The position numbers and the translations under genes were made by a program. From DATAWK01 sp036267255 (GTDB taxonomy: Bacteria; Acidobacteriota; Terriglobia; Terriglobales; Acidobacteriaceae), in contig DATAWK010000029.1 in the NCBI GenBank assembly GCA_036267255.1, positions 1 through 64,000 on the forward strand: a stretch of DNA of 64,000 bases, in the 5' to 3' direction. Positions within the stretch are counted from its first letter, which is position 1. Every line of letters starts with the position of its first letter. Below the pieces are notes generated by a model, which was not told where the DNA came from, ran no database searches, and saw nothing but the letters and a program-made list of their open reading frames with translations. Positions 28,144-36,678 of the stretch are shown here, piece by piece.

Positions 28144-29118
28144 TTAAGTGCTTGCTGGAAGAACGAGATCCAAAATGGCATGAGCATTGGCCAGTACACG
28201 ATCTCGCAAAGCGTTAGGTGCGAGAACGTATACCTGTGGACCCAAGCCGAGGGCGACGAATTGAGCCTGAGAAAGGCTTTCGAACTCGATGTCGCAGAGA
28301 ATCCAATCGGCGGGAATTTCAGAAGGATGAGGGATTTTGGGAGCTGGCGTAAGCAGATACCAGCGGCCGAGGGACGTGGCTGCTTCCGGTGCAAGGGCCA
28401 CGGTTGCGAGGTAGCGTGGACGCTGCTGGGCGAGTTGTGCCGTCGAGGCTTTCCAGTAGTGGACCAGATTGAAATTGGATAGGCGCCGAAAAGAGACTGC
28501 GAGCACGACGGCATGGGACATGCGAGAGATGCGATAGGTGCGCATGCCTGCAGGCGCGCGGGCGACGAGATACCAGACGGCCTGCTTACAGACGATGCCG
28601 AAGGGATCGACGGTACGCGGCGCGGTCTCGCCGTCCGGGCGAGCGTAGAGGAAGGTGAGCTTGGAGTCGCGCGCGATGGCGTCCTGCACGATGGGCAGCA
28701 GGGAAAGATCTTCTGAGGAAGAAGGACGCCAGCCGGTGGGGTCGATGTGAAGGCGGGCGCGGATGGAGGCTGCCTGGTTGCGCATGCTGCCGGGCATGGC
28801 GGCCATGAGCTTTCCGAAGGCACGCTCGGCGGCAGCGATCAGCCGCGGGTCGCCGAGGGTACTGGGTTGGGCCATCAGCAGGGCACGAAGTTCGGCTTCA
28901 TCGAGTCCCGGGACTTTCGTGCGCCAGCCCTTTTCGAGTTCCCACCCGCCATTGGTGCCACGAAGGGCAAGGATGGGGACGCCTGCGGCGCTAAGGGCTT
29001 CCATATCGCGATGCGCCGTGCGTTGCGAGACCTCAAGACGCTCGGCCAACTCGCGGGTGGAGAGACGGCCCTGCGCCTGAAGGAGCATGAGCGCAGAGAG
29101 CAGACGATCGGACTTCAT
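28144..29118 (-). CDS. YafY-like transcriptional regulator (HTH + WYL domain)
   Basis: A 324-residue regulator. The N-terminal HTH_11 domain is RLLSALMLLQAQGRLSTRELAERLEVSQRTAHRDMEALSAAGVPI, and a WYL domain spans about residues 150-230 (SKLTFLYARPDGETAPRTVDPFGIVCKQAVWYLVARAPAGMRTYRISRM). The canonical W-Y-L tripeptide appears as AVWYLVA. WYL domains bind small ligands or nucleic acids. ATG 29118 has GAGGAGGG upstream. The gene is divergent from a DinB-family gene across a perfect 12-bp-arm palindrome, which is its likely operator. Confidence 0.92.
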   Translation of the reverse strand: MKSDRLLSALMLLQAQGRLSTRELAERLEVSQRTAHRDMEALSAAGVPILALRGTNGGWELEKGWRTKVPGLDEAELRALLMAQPSTLGDPRLIAAAERAFGKLMAAMPGSMRNQAASIRARLHIDPTGWRPSSSEDLSLLPIVQDAIARDSKLTFLYARPDGETAPRTVDPFGIVCKQAVWYLVARAPAGMRTYRISRMSHAVVLAVSFRRLSNFNLVHYWKASTAQLAQQRPRYLATVALAPEAATSLGRWYLLTPAPKIPHPSEIPADWILCDIEFESLSQAQFVALGLGPQVYVLAPNALRDRVLANAHAILDLVLPAST

Positions 29119-29180
29119 GCCGGTGGACCCTCCTCATAGCTGGAACCTGAGTGGATGAGACATTTTCAGTTTTATTTGCA

Positions 29181-29205
29181 ATATATGACAACAGTTGTCA
29201 TATAT
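29181..29205. promoter_or_regulatory. Perfect palindrome between WYL regulator and dinB-like gene
   Basis: The arms ATATATGACAAC (29181-29192) and GTTGTCATATAT (29194-29205) are exact reverse complements around one central A. The core TGACAAC-A-GTTGTCA is a typical dimeric-regulator site. It lies 62 bp upstream of the WYL start and 50 bp upstream of the DinB start. Confidence 0.82.
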
Positions 29206-29255
29206 CCATTATTACCTTCAAATTGTGAGGCCAAGAGTCTCCCAAAGGAAGGGTG

Positions 29256-29774
29256 ATGATGGAACTGAAAAAGTTTTTTCTGGAGCAGTTGGAGCGCGAG
29301 GCAGTGGCATCGTGCAGAGTGATCGAGCGTGTGCCTGAGGGACAGAATGGATGGAAACCGCATGAACGGTCGATGGAACTGGGGTATCTGGCTGCGCTGG
29401 TGGCGACGATGCCGGGCTGGCTGTCCTTCATGATCGATCGTAACGAGCTGGACTTGAACGATCCGTCCGGCGCGACCTTTCGCACCAAGGCAATAGAGTC
29501 GCGGGCGGAGCTGATGCGGCTGCTGCATGAGGGGTTGGAAAAATCCACGAAGGCACTGGAGACCACGACGGAGGAGCACCTGATGCAGCCGTGGCGACTG
29601 AAGATGGGAAGCCAGGTGGTCGCGGAGGGACCGCGCTATACGATGATTGCCAACGGCGCGCTCAGCCATCTGGCGCATCATCGTGGGCAGCTGACTGTGT
29701 ATCTGCGACTGATTGACGCGAAGGTGCCAGCGATCTACGGACCAAGCGCAGACGAAATGCCCGGGCACAGATGA
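29256..29774 (+). CDS. DinB family protein
   Basis: A 172-residue four-helix-bundle protein of the DinB/YfiT superfamily (putative metal-dependent thiol transferases or hydrolases). It has the family's N-terminal helix MMELKKFFLEQLEREAVASCRVIERVPEG, a GWKPHERSMELGYLAALVATMPGWLSFM block and the C-terminal ALSHLAHHRGQLTVYLRLID, whose two His residues with an earlier His form the usual metal triad. AAAGGA at 29244-29249 supports ATG 29256 or 29259. Probably regulated by the divergent WYL protein. Despite the name, there is no evidence of SOS control. Confidence 0.9.
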   Translation: MMELKKFFLEQLEREAVASCRVIERVPEGQNGWKPHERSMELGYLAALVATMPGWLSFMIDRNELDLNDPSGATFRTKAIESRAELMRLLHEGLEKSTKALETTTEEHLMQPWRLKMGSQVVAEGPRYTMIANGALSHLAHHRGQLTVYLRLIDAKVPAIYGPSADEMPGHR

Positions 29775-29786
29775 AAAGCGCGAAGC

Positions 29787-30422
29787 TTAGACGGATTTCT
29801 TGCGAGTGAGGACGAAGCTGTCTTTGCGGTGCAAGGCAGCGGCATGATCGATTTTGCGCCAGAAGGCGACGAAATAATCCGTTGCCGAAATGATGGACAC
29901 AAGAACCATGAAATAAACAGCCATGACAGCAATGAGATGGACCGGCATGATGAACCAGCCAAAGTGCCACACATCCCAGGCGCGGTCGAGGATAGCGGCC
30001 ACGACCGCGACCACCTGGGTGACCATCTTGAGCTTGCCCAGTTCGCTGGCTGTGATCGTGAAGCCTTCCGAAGAGGCAATCGAGCGCAAGCCGCTGACGA
30101 GAAATTCACGGCCAATGACCAGAACGGCGATCCAGGCGGGAACGATCCTCGGATTGAATTCGACCAGCGCGATGAAGGCGGCACTGACCATCAATTTGTC
30201 GGCCAGAGGGTCGAGCAGCATACCCATGGTGGTGATCTGGCCGCGTTTCCGCGCCAGATAGCCGTCTACGCCGTCCGTGATGGAGGCGAGGATGAAGAGA
30301 ATGGAAGCCAGAATTTCCTGCTCGCCATATATGCCGTGCCCGTGAAAGCTGCGGGAGAGCAGCCAGATCAGCAGAGGCACGCAGCATATCCGGCTCATCG
30401 TGATGGAGTTAGGCAGGTTCAC
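29787..30422 (-). CDS. pgsA: CDP-diacylglycerol-glycerol-3-phosphate 3-phosphatidyltransferase
   Basis: A 211-residue integral membrane enzyme making phosphatidylglycerophosphate, the precursor of phosphatidylglycerol and cardiolipin. The CDP-alcohol phosphatidyltransferase motif is complete: D50-x2-D53-G-x2-A57-R58, then G and D71-x3-D75 (LLDPLADK). PgsA hallmarks include the N-terminal LPNSITMSRICCVPLL. The start is GTG 30422 with no strong ribosome-binding site. It lies 151 bp downstream of the histidine kinase gene on the same strand. Confidence 0.93.
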   Translation of the reverse strand: MNLPNSITMSRICCVPLLIWLLSRSFHGHGIYGEQEILASILFILASITDGVDGYLARKRGQITTMGMLLDPLADKLMVSAAFIALVEFNPRIVPAWIAVLVIGREFLVSGLRSIASSEGFTITASELGKLKMVTQVVAVVAAILDRAWDVWHFGWFIMPVHLIAVMAVYFMVLVSIISATDYFVAFWRKIDHAAALHRKDSFVLTRKKSV

Positions 30423-30573
30423 AGGGGTTTAAAATGACTGCGTCCGGAAACGATGAGGCAAGAGACAAGCGCAGCCAGTCTGACTGCATTATGCACTAGA
30501 GAGAGCCGTGTCGGGAACGGACATCCTAAAGAATGCTGTTGCGAGCGTTTCTGTTGCGGGACACCACCGTTTG

Positions 30574-32514
30574 TTAATTTTGGACCACAGTACCGGGATC
30601 GGGGACAACGGGATTGTCTTGCATGGATGGAGGAACGGGCTTATGGCCTGGCGAGTGCAGTACGCCATCCTGCGGAAAAAATATCATGAAGACGGTCCCT
30701 GAGGGCGGGGAGGGATTCTCTGGAGACACATCGGGATTGGCAACGCGACTGTGCACGCGAACTGCGCCTCCGTGCTTTTCGATAATTTCCGTACTGACCC
30801 AGAGACCCAGACCAGTTCCCGTGGTTTCCTTGGTAGTAAAGAATGCCTCGAAAATTCGCTCGCGCACGCTATCGCTCATTCCGCAGCCGGTATCGGCTAT
30901 GACGACGCGAACGCCTGGAGTGTGGCCATCGCGCCAGTCGTGGGATTCGCGAACGGAAACCAACAGACGGCCACCCTGCGACATGGCATCGAGAGCATTG
31001 CCTACAAGGTTGGCAAAAAGCTGGCGTAATTCACCTTGCAGCGCCAACAGTTCCGCATTGTCATTGTAGCGGCGGACAACCTCAATCTGTGCCGACTGCA
31101 GGCGGCCCTGATACAGGGCGAGAACGGAATCCAGCACCTCGCAGAGTTTGGTTTGCACCGGCTGCGTGGACTGGCGATAAAAACGCAACGTCTGCTGCGT
31201 GATCTGGGAGACACGAGCAATCTCATGCTGCGCCATCTCGGTGTACTTCAGCGCTTCGCCGTCCAGCGAGGTCTGATAGCGCAGCAGGTAAAGCAGGTTG
31301 GTTACGGCCTCCAGCGGATTATTGATTTCATGCGCGATGGAGGCGGCCAGGCGTCCGGTGGCGGCCAATTTTTCAGTTTTGCGGAGGGCCTCTTCCGACT
31401 GCTTGCGTTGCGTTGTATCCACCACGACGGCGCCGACCCAACGAATCTGGTCTGTTCCGGTGCGAACGGGATAAAAGTTCGTCAACCATGTGCGCTGCGA
31501 GCCGGGCAGGGTCGGAAGTTCTCCGGTGAGCTCCACATCGCGCGCTGGTTCGCCGGTGTCAAAAATGCGCTGGATGATGTCGGCGATTTCACGAGCGGTT
31601 GCGCTGGGAAAGACTTCCTGGATGGGACGCCCCAGGTGGCGGCTGATGGGCAGATGATTGATATCGGCGAGAAACTGATTGACGCGAACATAACGTGCCT
31701 TGCGGTCGAAGAAGGCGAAGCCGATCGGGGCATTGGCCAGCATGGAATCCAGCAGCGCCAGTGTGTCGTTGAGTCCGGCCCGTTGTTCATTGAGCGCTGC
31801 CACCATGGTGTTGAAGGCATGGGTGAGCACGCCCGCTTCATTGATGGATGTGGTGCGGAGAGGGAATACATTTTGAATTTCAGGATCGCGGATGAGCAAT
31901 TGCGTTCCGCGCAGCAGGCCACGCAACGGACGGGTGATGGAACGCGCCAGCAACAGGGAGACAATGGCATTGGCCAGGATGGCCAGCAGACCAAACAGCA
32001 GCGCAGAATTCAGAAAATAGCGGAGATCAACCTCGTCCTGAGTCATATCGGGATAAATCCAGGCCAGGGCGAGCGGACTACCGTCGACCAGGATAGGCGC
32101 CACCACCTCCGGATACGAATGATCCCCTTCAAAGACATGGATGCTAGGAGAAGCATGCAGCTGCGCTATTTCCGTGGGGGTAAGCGGTGCATAGTTGCCA
32201 GGGCCGTGGCGATCTCCATAAGCCAGTGGATGGCCGGAAAGATCTGTGATGCGGGCGGCGCGAATGGAAGGCGAGGCCGGCATGGAAGCCGTGATGGACT
32301 GCAACGCAGCCAGGCGCTGATCGGATAGCTCCTGCGATGCCGCATCTGCCAGGACATGCACCTGATACAGCAGCCGCTCCCGCGTGCGGTCGTGCAATTC
32401 CGAACTCTGTTGGCGATACACATATCCAACAAAGATGGTGACCAGCAAACACTGCAGCAGAACCGTGCCTGCGATGAGCTGACCGCGAATCGTACTGGGC
32501 ACGAAGCGGGACAT
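30574..32514 (-). CDS. Membrane sensor histidine kinase (HAMP-PAS-HisKA-HATPase)
   Basis: 646 residues. TM1 at about 12-33, a ~130-residue periplasmic sensor, TM2 at about 167-192, HAMP at about 192-245, PAS at about 255-370 (ALLDSMLANAPIGFAFFDRKARYVRVNQFLADIN), HisKA with phospho-acceptor His 395 (SIAHEINNPLEA) and HATPase_c with N box NLVGNALDAM, G1 DTGCGM and G2 GTGLGL. A Pro-rich tail follows. No response-regulator gene is adjacent, so it is an orphan kinase here. It begins 33 bp after the ypdA gene and is likely cotranscribed with it. Confidence 0.93.
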   Translation of the reverse strand: MSRFVPSTIRGQLIAGTVLLQCLLVTIFVGYVYRQQSSELHDRTRERLLYQVHVLADAASQELSDQRLAALQSITASMPASPSIRAARITDLSGHPLAYGDRHGPGNYAPLTPTEIAQLHASPSIHVFEGDHSYPEVVAPILVDGSPLALAWIYPDMTQDEVDLRYFLNSALLFGLLAILANAIVSLLLARSITRPLRGLLRGTQLLIRDPEIQNVFPLRTTSINEAGVLTHAFNTMVAALNEQRAGLNDTLALLDSMLANAPIGFAFFDRKARYVRVNQFLADINHLPISRHLGRPIQEVFPSATAREIADIIQRIFDTGEPARDVELTGELPTLPGSQRTWLTNFYPVRTGTDQIRWVGAVVVDTTQRKQSEEALRKTEKLAATGRLAASIAHEINNPLEAVTNLLYLLRYQTSLDGEALKYTEMAQHEIARVSQITQQTLRFYRQSTQPVQTKLCEVLDSVLALYQGRLQSAQIEVVRRYNDNAELLALQGELRQLFANLVGNALDAMSQGGRLLVSVRESHDWRDGHTPGVRVVIADTGCGMSDSVRERIFEAFFTTKETTGTGLGLWVSTEIIEKHGGAVRVHSRVANPDVSPENPSPPSGTVFMIFFPQDGVLHSPGHKPVPPSMQDNPVVPDPGTVVQN

Positions 32515-32547
32515 ATCAGGGTTGGATGCCTCGATTGTAGAGGAGCA

Positions 32548-33621
32548 TCAGGGAAGCTGCTCGGAAATTGCAGGAGGGGTATGTGCCATAACGGGCCGCA
32601 TCCTGCTGCGAAGGCTGGCGGCGATCTGCGCGCCGTGGAAACGCCCGTTTTCAATGAAGATTTCGTGAGTACGCATGCCGGCCACAATCACGCCGGCGAG
32701 ATAGATGCCCGGAACGTTGCTCTCCAGTGTCTCCGGATCGCAGACGGGAGAACGGTCCGCACCTTTCAACTGAATGCCGAGCGCCTCCAGAAAAGAAAAA
32801 TCCGGATGATAGCCGGTGAGGGCAAAGACAAATTGATTTTCGAGCACACGTTCGCCGTTGGGTGTGGCGAGGCGGACGGTATCCGGAGCAATCTCAAGAA
32901 CATTGGATTGGAAATAGGCGGTAATTTCGTTGTGGCGAATGCGGTTTTCAATATCGGGAAGAATCCAATATTTGACATGCTTGTGCATGGCAGCTCCGCG
33001 ATGGACAAGCGTGACACGCGCACCGTGGCGCCATAGTTCCAGCGCCGCGATGGCTGCGGAATTTTTGCCGCCGATGACGAGCACATCCTGGTTGAAGTAG
33101 GGATGCGGGTCTTTGTAGTAATGCATGACCTTGGGCAGATCTTCGCCGGGAATGTTCATGTAATTCGGCAGGTCATAGTAGCCCGTGGCCAGGATGAGCT
33201 TGCGCGTGTGGAAGAGGTGGCTGCGACCAAAGGTGTCGGCGGTTTGAACGACGAAGGCTTCGTCGTGGCCCGTGATGTGCTCGACATGCTGATACTGGCG
33301 GATGTCGAGACGGTAGTGCGCGGCGACTTTGCGGTAATACTCCAACGCTTCCAGCCGGTTGGGCTTCTGATTGGGAGTGCTGAAGGGGATGTTGCCGATT
33401 TCGAGCAGTTCCGGCGTGGTGAAAAACGTCATGTGCGAAGGGTAATGAAAAAGCGAGTTGCAGAGGCAACCCTTGTCGACCAGCGCCACGCGGAAACCTT
33501 CGCGCTGTGCGTCGATGGCGCAGGCCAGGCCGGTGGGACCGGCGCCGATAACGAGGACATCGACGGTGTTGGGTGCGGCATGCTGATTTGTCGGCGCAGC
33601 GGAAGGCGCGAAATCGCTCAT
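32548..33621 (-). CDS. ypdA: YpdA-family FAD-dependent thiol-disulfide reductase
   Basis: A 357-residue flavoprotein like thioredoxin reductase but without its CxxC. The FAD motif is VLVIGAGPTGLACAIDAQREG, and the family-specific block CLCNSLFHYPSHMTFFTTPELLEIGNIPF follows near residues 52-80. The NADPH-binding motif is VLVIGGKNSAAIAALELWRHGARVTLVHRG. YpdA (Bdr) proteins reduce bacillithiol disulfide, and several Acidobacteriota are believed to make bacillithiol; that activity here is inference. It is upstream of the histidine kinase and divergent from the SPFH gene. Confidence 0.88.
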   Translation of the reverse strand: MSDFAPSAAPTNQHAAPNTVDVLVIGAGPTGLACAIDAQREGFRVALVDKGCLCNSLFHYPSHMTFFTTPELLEIGNIPFSTPNQKPNRLEALEYYRKVAAHYRLDIRQYQHVEHITGHDEAFVVQTADTFGRSHLFHTRKLILATGYYDLPNYMNIPGEDLPKVMHYYKDPHPYFNQDVLVIGGKNSAAIAALELWRHGARVTLVHRGAAMHKHVKYWILPDIENRIRHNEITAYFQSNVLEIAPDTVRLATPNGERVLENQFVFALTGYHPDFSFLEALGIQLKGADRSPVCDPETLESNVPGIYLAGVIVAGMRTHEIFIENGRFHGAQIAASLRSRMRPVMAHTPPAISEQLP

Positions 33622-33723
33622 GCTCTTATTTAAGCATTCCGGGCAGAAGCGACGAATATGAGATAGAAGTTGCCTGGTTGTGCGCTGTCTTGACTCCGAC
33701 GTTCACTTCTTATCACTTCTTGT

Positions 33724-33747
33724 TATCGTTATGATATCATTTCGATA
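33724..33747. promoter_or_regulatory. Imperfect palindrome upstream of the SPFH gene
   Basis: A 24-bp symmetrical site: TATCG (33724-33728), a perfect ATGATATCAT core (33731-33740) and CGATA (33743-33747). Only the TT dinucleotides between them break the symmetry. It lies 25 bp before the SPFH ATG, and a -10-like TATGAT (33730-33735) sits inside, so binding would block transcription. The ribbon-helix-helix protein encoded two genes along is the natural candidate. Confidence 0.6.
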
Positions 33748-33772
33748 GCGCATTACCGAAGGAGTGATGCAT

Positions 33773-34744
33773 ATGAATCCAGATCAATCAGTGGTTAATC
33801 GTGAACGCGTCGTACGTGTGCCGAATGGCTGGACTATTTTGATCCCGCTCATCGCAATTCTGATTCTCGACGCCGTCTCTCTCTTTCTTGAAACACAAAA
33901 TCCCACACTCATCCTCCTCCGCATTGCAGTCCTAGTCGCCTGCATCCTTATGTTGAAAGGATTTTTCAGTTTGCAGCCGAATGAGGCTCGCGTCCTGATA
34001 CTTTTCGGCAACTATAAAGGGAGTGTCCGTACCAGTGGATTCCACTGGGCAAATCCGTTCTACAGCAATGGCGGACAGGGACAGTTCCGTCTTACGCGAG
34101 GGGTCGCGATCGCGCAGTCGGCTTCGAGCGGAACCGAGGGAGGTTCCCTGGGACGGAACAAGATCTCGCTGCGTGCGCGCACGTTGAACGGGGAGAAGCT
34201 AAAAGTCAATGACAAGCGGGGAAACCCAATCGAAATTGCTGCCATTGTCGTCTGGCGCATTGCAGACACAGCGCAAGCCTTTTTCGACGTGGATGACTAT
34301 GAGAATTACGTTCCCATTCAAAGCGAATCCGCGTTACGTCATATCGCCAACATGTATGCCTACGACGATGGCGATGGGAATGAGACCACGCTGCGCAACA
34401 ACGTAGACGAAGTTTCCCAGGCACTCAGGCAAGAGTTGGAAGAGCGGCTCGCAAAAGCCGGGGTGGTTGTGGACGAGGCCCGCCTGGCGCATCTCGCGTA
34501 CGCTCCGGAGATCGCCCAGGTGATGCTTCGCCGCCAACAGGCAGAGGCCGTTGTTGCGGCGCGGCAAAAGATCGTTGAGGGCGCCGTCAGCATGGTCGAT
34601 ATGGCGCTCAAGGAATTGGCGAGCAAGAACGTGGTTCAACTCGACGATGAGCGGCGCGCGGCGATGGTGAGCAACCTGATGGTCGTGCTCTGCAGCGAAT
34701 CCGAGGTTCATCCCGTGGTGAACACCGGCACACTGTACACCTGA
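33773..34744 (+). CDS. SPFH (stomatin/prohibitin/flotillin) domain protein
   Basis: 323 residues. Two N-terminal TM helices (WTILIPLIAILILDAVSLFLE and ILLRIAVLVACILMLKGFFSL) are followed by an SPFH domain beginning at LQPNEARVLILFGNYKGSVRTSGFHWANPF and continuing through KVNDKRGNPIEIAAIVVWRIADTAQAFFDVDDYENYVPIQSESALRHIA, with the C-terminal oligomerisation helix (YAPEIAQVMLRRQQAEAVVAARQKIVEGAV). It is probably a membrane-scaffold protein, as for the family. ATG 33773 is chosen because GAAGGA lies 9 nt upstream; in-frame GTG 33764 and ATG 33767 overlap that site. Confidence 0.9.
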   Translation: MNPDQSVVNRERVVRVPNGWTILIPLIAILILDAVSLFLETQNPTLILLRIAVLVACILMLKGFFSLQPNEARVLILFGNYKGSVRTSGFHWANPFYSNGGQGQFRLTRGVAIAQSASSGTEGGSLGRNKISLRARTLNGEKLKVNDKRGNPIEIAAIVVWRIADTAQAFFDVDDYENYVPIQSESALRHIANMYAYDDGDGNETTLRNNVDEVSQALRQELEERLAKAGVVVDEARLAHLAYAPEIAQVMLRRQQAEAVVAARQKIVEGAVSMVDMALKELASKNVVQLDDERRAAMVSNLMVVLCSESEVHPVVNTGTLYT

Positions 34745-34755
34745 GGGACGACGGA

Positions 34756-34959
34756 ATGAAGGAGCGCAAGGCCTTTCTGATGCGCATCGATCCTGCACTC
34801 TGGGCGGAGCTTGAGTCCTGGGCGCAGGAGGAGCTGCGCAGCGTCAACGGACAGATTGAAATGATTTTGCGGCAGGCGATCCAGAAGCGAAAAGGACCCA
34901 GGACGCAACTGAATTCTCCATCGATGAAGCAGGAAGGTGGCCACGTATCAACGAAATGA
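34756..34959 (+). CDS. Arc-like ribbon-helix-helix DNA-binding protein
   Basis: A 67-residue protein. Its N-terminal FLMRIDPALWAELESWAQEELRSVNGQIEMILRQAIQKRK matches the Arc-type beta-helix-helix fold; the C-terminal 20 residues are polar and probably disordered. It follows the SPFH gene by 11 nt and is surely cotranscribed with it. Pairing of SPFH and Arc-like genes recurs in bacteria. It is a likely autorepressor acting on the palindrome at 33724-33747. Confidence 0.82.
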   Translation: MKERKAFLMRIDPALWAELESWAQEELRSVNGQIEMILRQAIQKRKGPRTQLNSPSMKQEGGHVSTK

Positions 34960-34983
34960 AGCGAGTTGCAATGTATTCGCGAT

Positions 34984-36678
34984 TCAATGAGTGGACTGCT
35001 TCGTTTCGGTGTTTTGCATCTGCAGCTTCAGCTTTGCCATGGCTGCGGCTACCTGACGTTGAGCATCGGCCATTTGTGCCTGCATCTCTTTGCTGTTGAT
35101 GAAGGTTTGCGCTTTGATTGCCTGACGCTCGGCGTCTTGTATCTGCTGTTTGAATTCCGGGCTATTGATTTTTGCTGTGGCCGCGGTTACCTGACGTTGG
35201 GCGTCGGCCATTTGTGCCTGCATCTCTTTGCTGTTGATGAATGTTTGCGCTTTGATTGCCTGACGCTCGGCGTCTTGTATCTGCTGTTTGAATTCCGGAC
35301 TATTTATTTTTGCTGTGGCCGCGGCTACCTGACGCTGGGCATCGGCCATTTCTTTGTCAATGCGCCGCCGCTCCTCCGGGGTAAGCTGGGTGCTTTTTCC
35401 GTTGATGATGATGACAGGTCTTTCGTCGGCTCCGTGGCGGGGATGGATATACGTTCCGCTTTTTTGCCCGTGGGTGTTCTTCTCCGGCGTGATGGCATCG
35501 GGAGAAGGGGATGGCGACGGCGTAGGTGACGGTGCCGGCTGCGCCTGTGCGGCTTGCGCTTGTGCGGCTTGTGGCTGCGCTGCTGTTGTCGACTGCGCCA
35601 TGGTTGGGGCGACATGCAATATGAATGCGAGCGTGATTGCGAACATCATTGCGGCTACGCCACAGACTGCGCGGGTCACTCTCGCTCGCACCCGGATTAC
35701 GTTTTTGCTCTCTACCAATTGCATAACTCGTTCCTCCAATGTGTTGTTGCTGAACAATCCCAGAGCATGTACAGGTTGTGGCCTGGGGTGTCCGGCAAGC
35801 ATGCCGTTTGCCAGCGCTACCAGGCACTTCGCGTAGGTAAGTTCCGACTGCATCTGTTCGGCGGCCAGGGCATCGCACACCATCTCTCGCGTTCTGCCGA
35901 TCCGTTGCTGTATGCGTTGGGTTACCGGATGCCAGGCCACAGGGATGGCTGCCATTTCGCAGAGAAGGTTCACCAGATAATCGTGGCGTTGGATGTGCGC
36001 GAGTTCATGGCACAGAACGGCCTGGATCTCGTCCTCCGAATACTGTGCGAAGTTTTTCGGCAATAAGAGAATGGGCGTTGCTATGCCGATGACTACTGGA
36101 CTCGATATGTCGCGGGACTCGCGTACTTGTGGCGGCTTTACTTTGAGCCGACGGCTGGAGTTCGTCAGTATTGCCAGATTTTGAGGCGAGAGGATGGTCT
36201 GGCGTGAATGCTCTACTAGACGTTGCGTGGCGCGCCAGGCGCGGGCAATGCGGAACAGACCGAAAAAAACCAATGCCAGATACAATCCTGCGATGCAGCG
36301 TGCGGGGATTGCGGGCATGCGCACGTTGCGTACGGTAGGAACAAGCTGCAGCCAAGCTTGATGCGCCGGCCGCACGGGATATTCGCGCTGCCAGATGCCT
36401 GGCTGTGAGTGGTACGCAAGGTGTGTTGGTGCGGAGACGGCAATCGGTTGCGTCTGCGATGAGCGCATGCCTGCTCTTTGCGTGCCATGCATAGGCAGGA
36501 GCAACGCCAGACACAAAATGCCGAGCCAGACCCGGTGTTGCGCACGCGGGCTGGGCCGTATTGTGCGCAGCAGGAACCATGCGCCGACGGCAAGGAGCGG
36601 AATTTGCCAGAGAGCGTTGAGGATGTACTCGATCAAGGGGCGTTCGATCAGGACGGTATGCATCATGGTATCTATCAT
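34984..36678 (-). CDS. M56 family (BlaR1-like) membrane metallopeptidase with C-terminal tandem repeats
   Basis: 564 residues. N-terminal TM helices at about 18-38 and 50-63, a third at about 128-145, a cytoplasmic zinc-peptidase domain with HELAH (His 224, Glu 225, His 228) and a fourth TM near 338-356 (AMMFAITLAFILHVAPTMAQ). BlaR1 would continue with a penicillin-binding sensor; here that is replaced by a Pro/Ser linker and tandem 46-residue helical repeats (about residues 435-560, unit starting MADAQRQV). It overlaps blaI by 4 nt (ATGA). By analogy it should cleave the BlaI repressor after sensing an outside signal; the signal is unknown. Confidence 0.9.
   Translation of the reverse strand: MIDTMMHTVLIERPLIEYILNALWQIPLLAVGAWFLLRTIRPSPRAQHRVWLGILCLALLLPMHGTQRAGMRSSQTQPIAVSAPTHLAYHSQPGIWQREYPVRPAHQAWLQLVPTVRNVRMPAIPARCIAGLYLALVFFGLFRIARAWRATQRLVEHSRQTILSPQNLAILTNSSRRLKVKPPQVRESRDISSPVVIGIATPILLLPKNFAQYSEDEIQAVLCHELAHIQRHDYLVNLLCEMAAIPVAWHPVTQRIQQRIGRTREMVCDALAAEQMQSELTYAKCLVALANGMLAGHPRPQPVHALGLFSNNTLEERVMQLVESKNVIRVRARVTRAVCGVAAMMFAITLAFILHVAPTMAQSTTAAQPQAAQAQAAQAQPAPSPTPSPSPSPDAITPEKNTHGQKSGTYIHPRHGADERPVIIINGKSTQLTPEERRRIDKEMADAQRQVAAATAKINSPEFKQQIQDAERQAIKAQTFINSKEMQAQMADAQRQVTAATAKINSPEFKQQIQDAERQAIKAQTFINSKEMQAQMADAQRQVAAAMAKLKLQMQNTETKQSTH
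35051..35326 (-). repeat. Tandem 138-bp coding repeat in the M56 peptidase gene
   Basis: Two full 138-bp units (35051-35188, 35189-35326) with only a few differences, plus partial units on both sides. Each encodes 46 residues covering MADAQRQV, INSPEFKQQIQDAERQ and AQTFINSKEMQAQ. The near identity at DNA level points to recent duplication, and copy number may vary between strains. Confidence 0.92.

Noticed and set aside
29256..29774. DinB name as evidence of an SOS-regulated gene
   Set aside because: The upstream palindrome does not resemble a LexA box and the neighbour is a WYL regulator.
35051..35326. Tandem 138-bp units as a CRISPR array or noncoding repeat
   Set aside because: The units are contiguous, in frame and encode 46-residue repeats of the M56 peptidase; there are no spacers.
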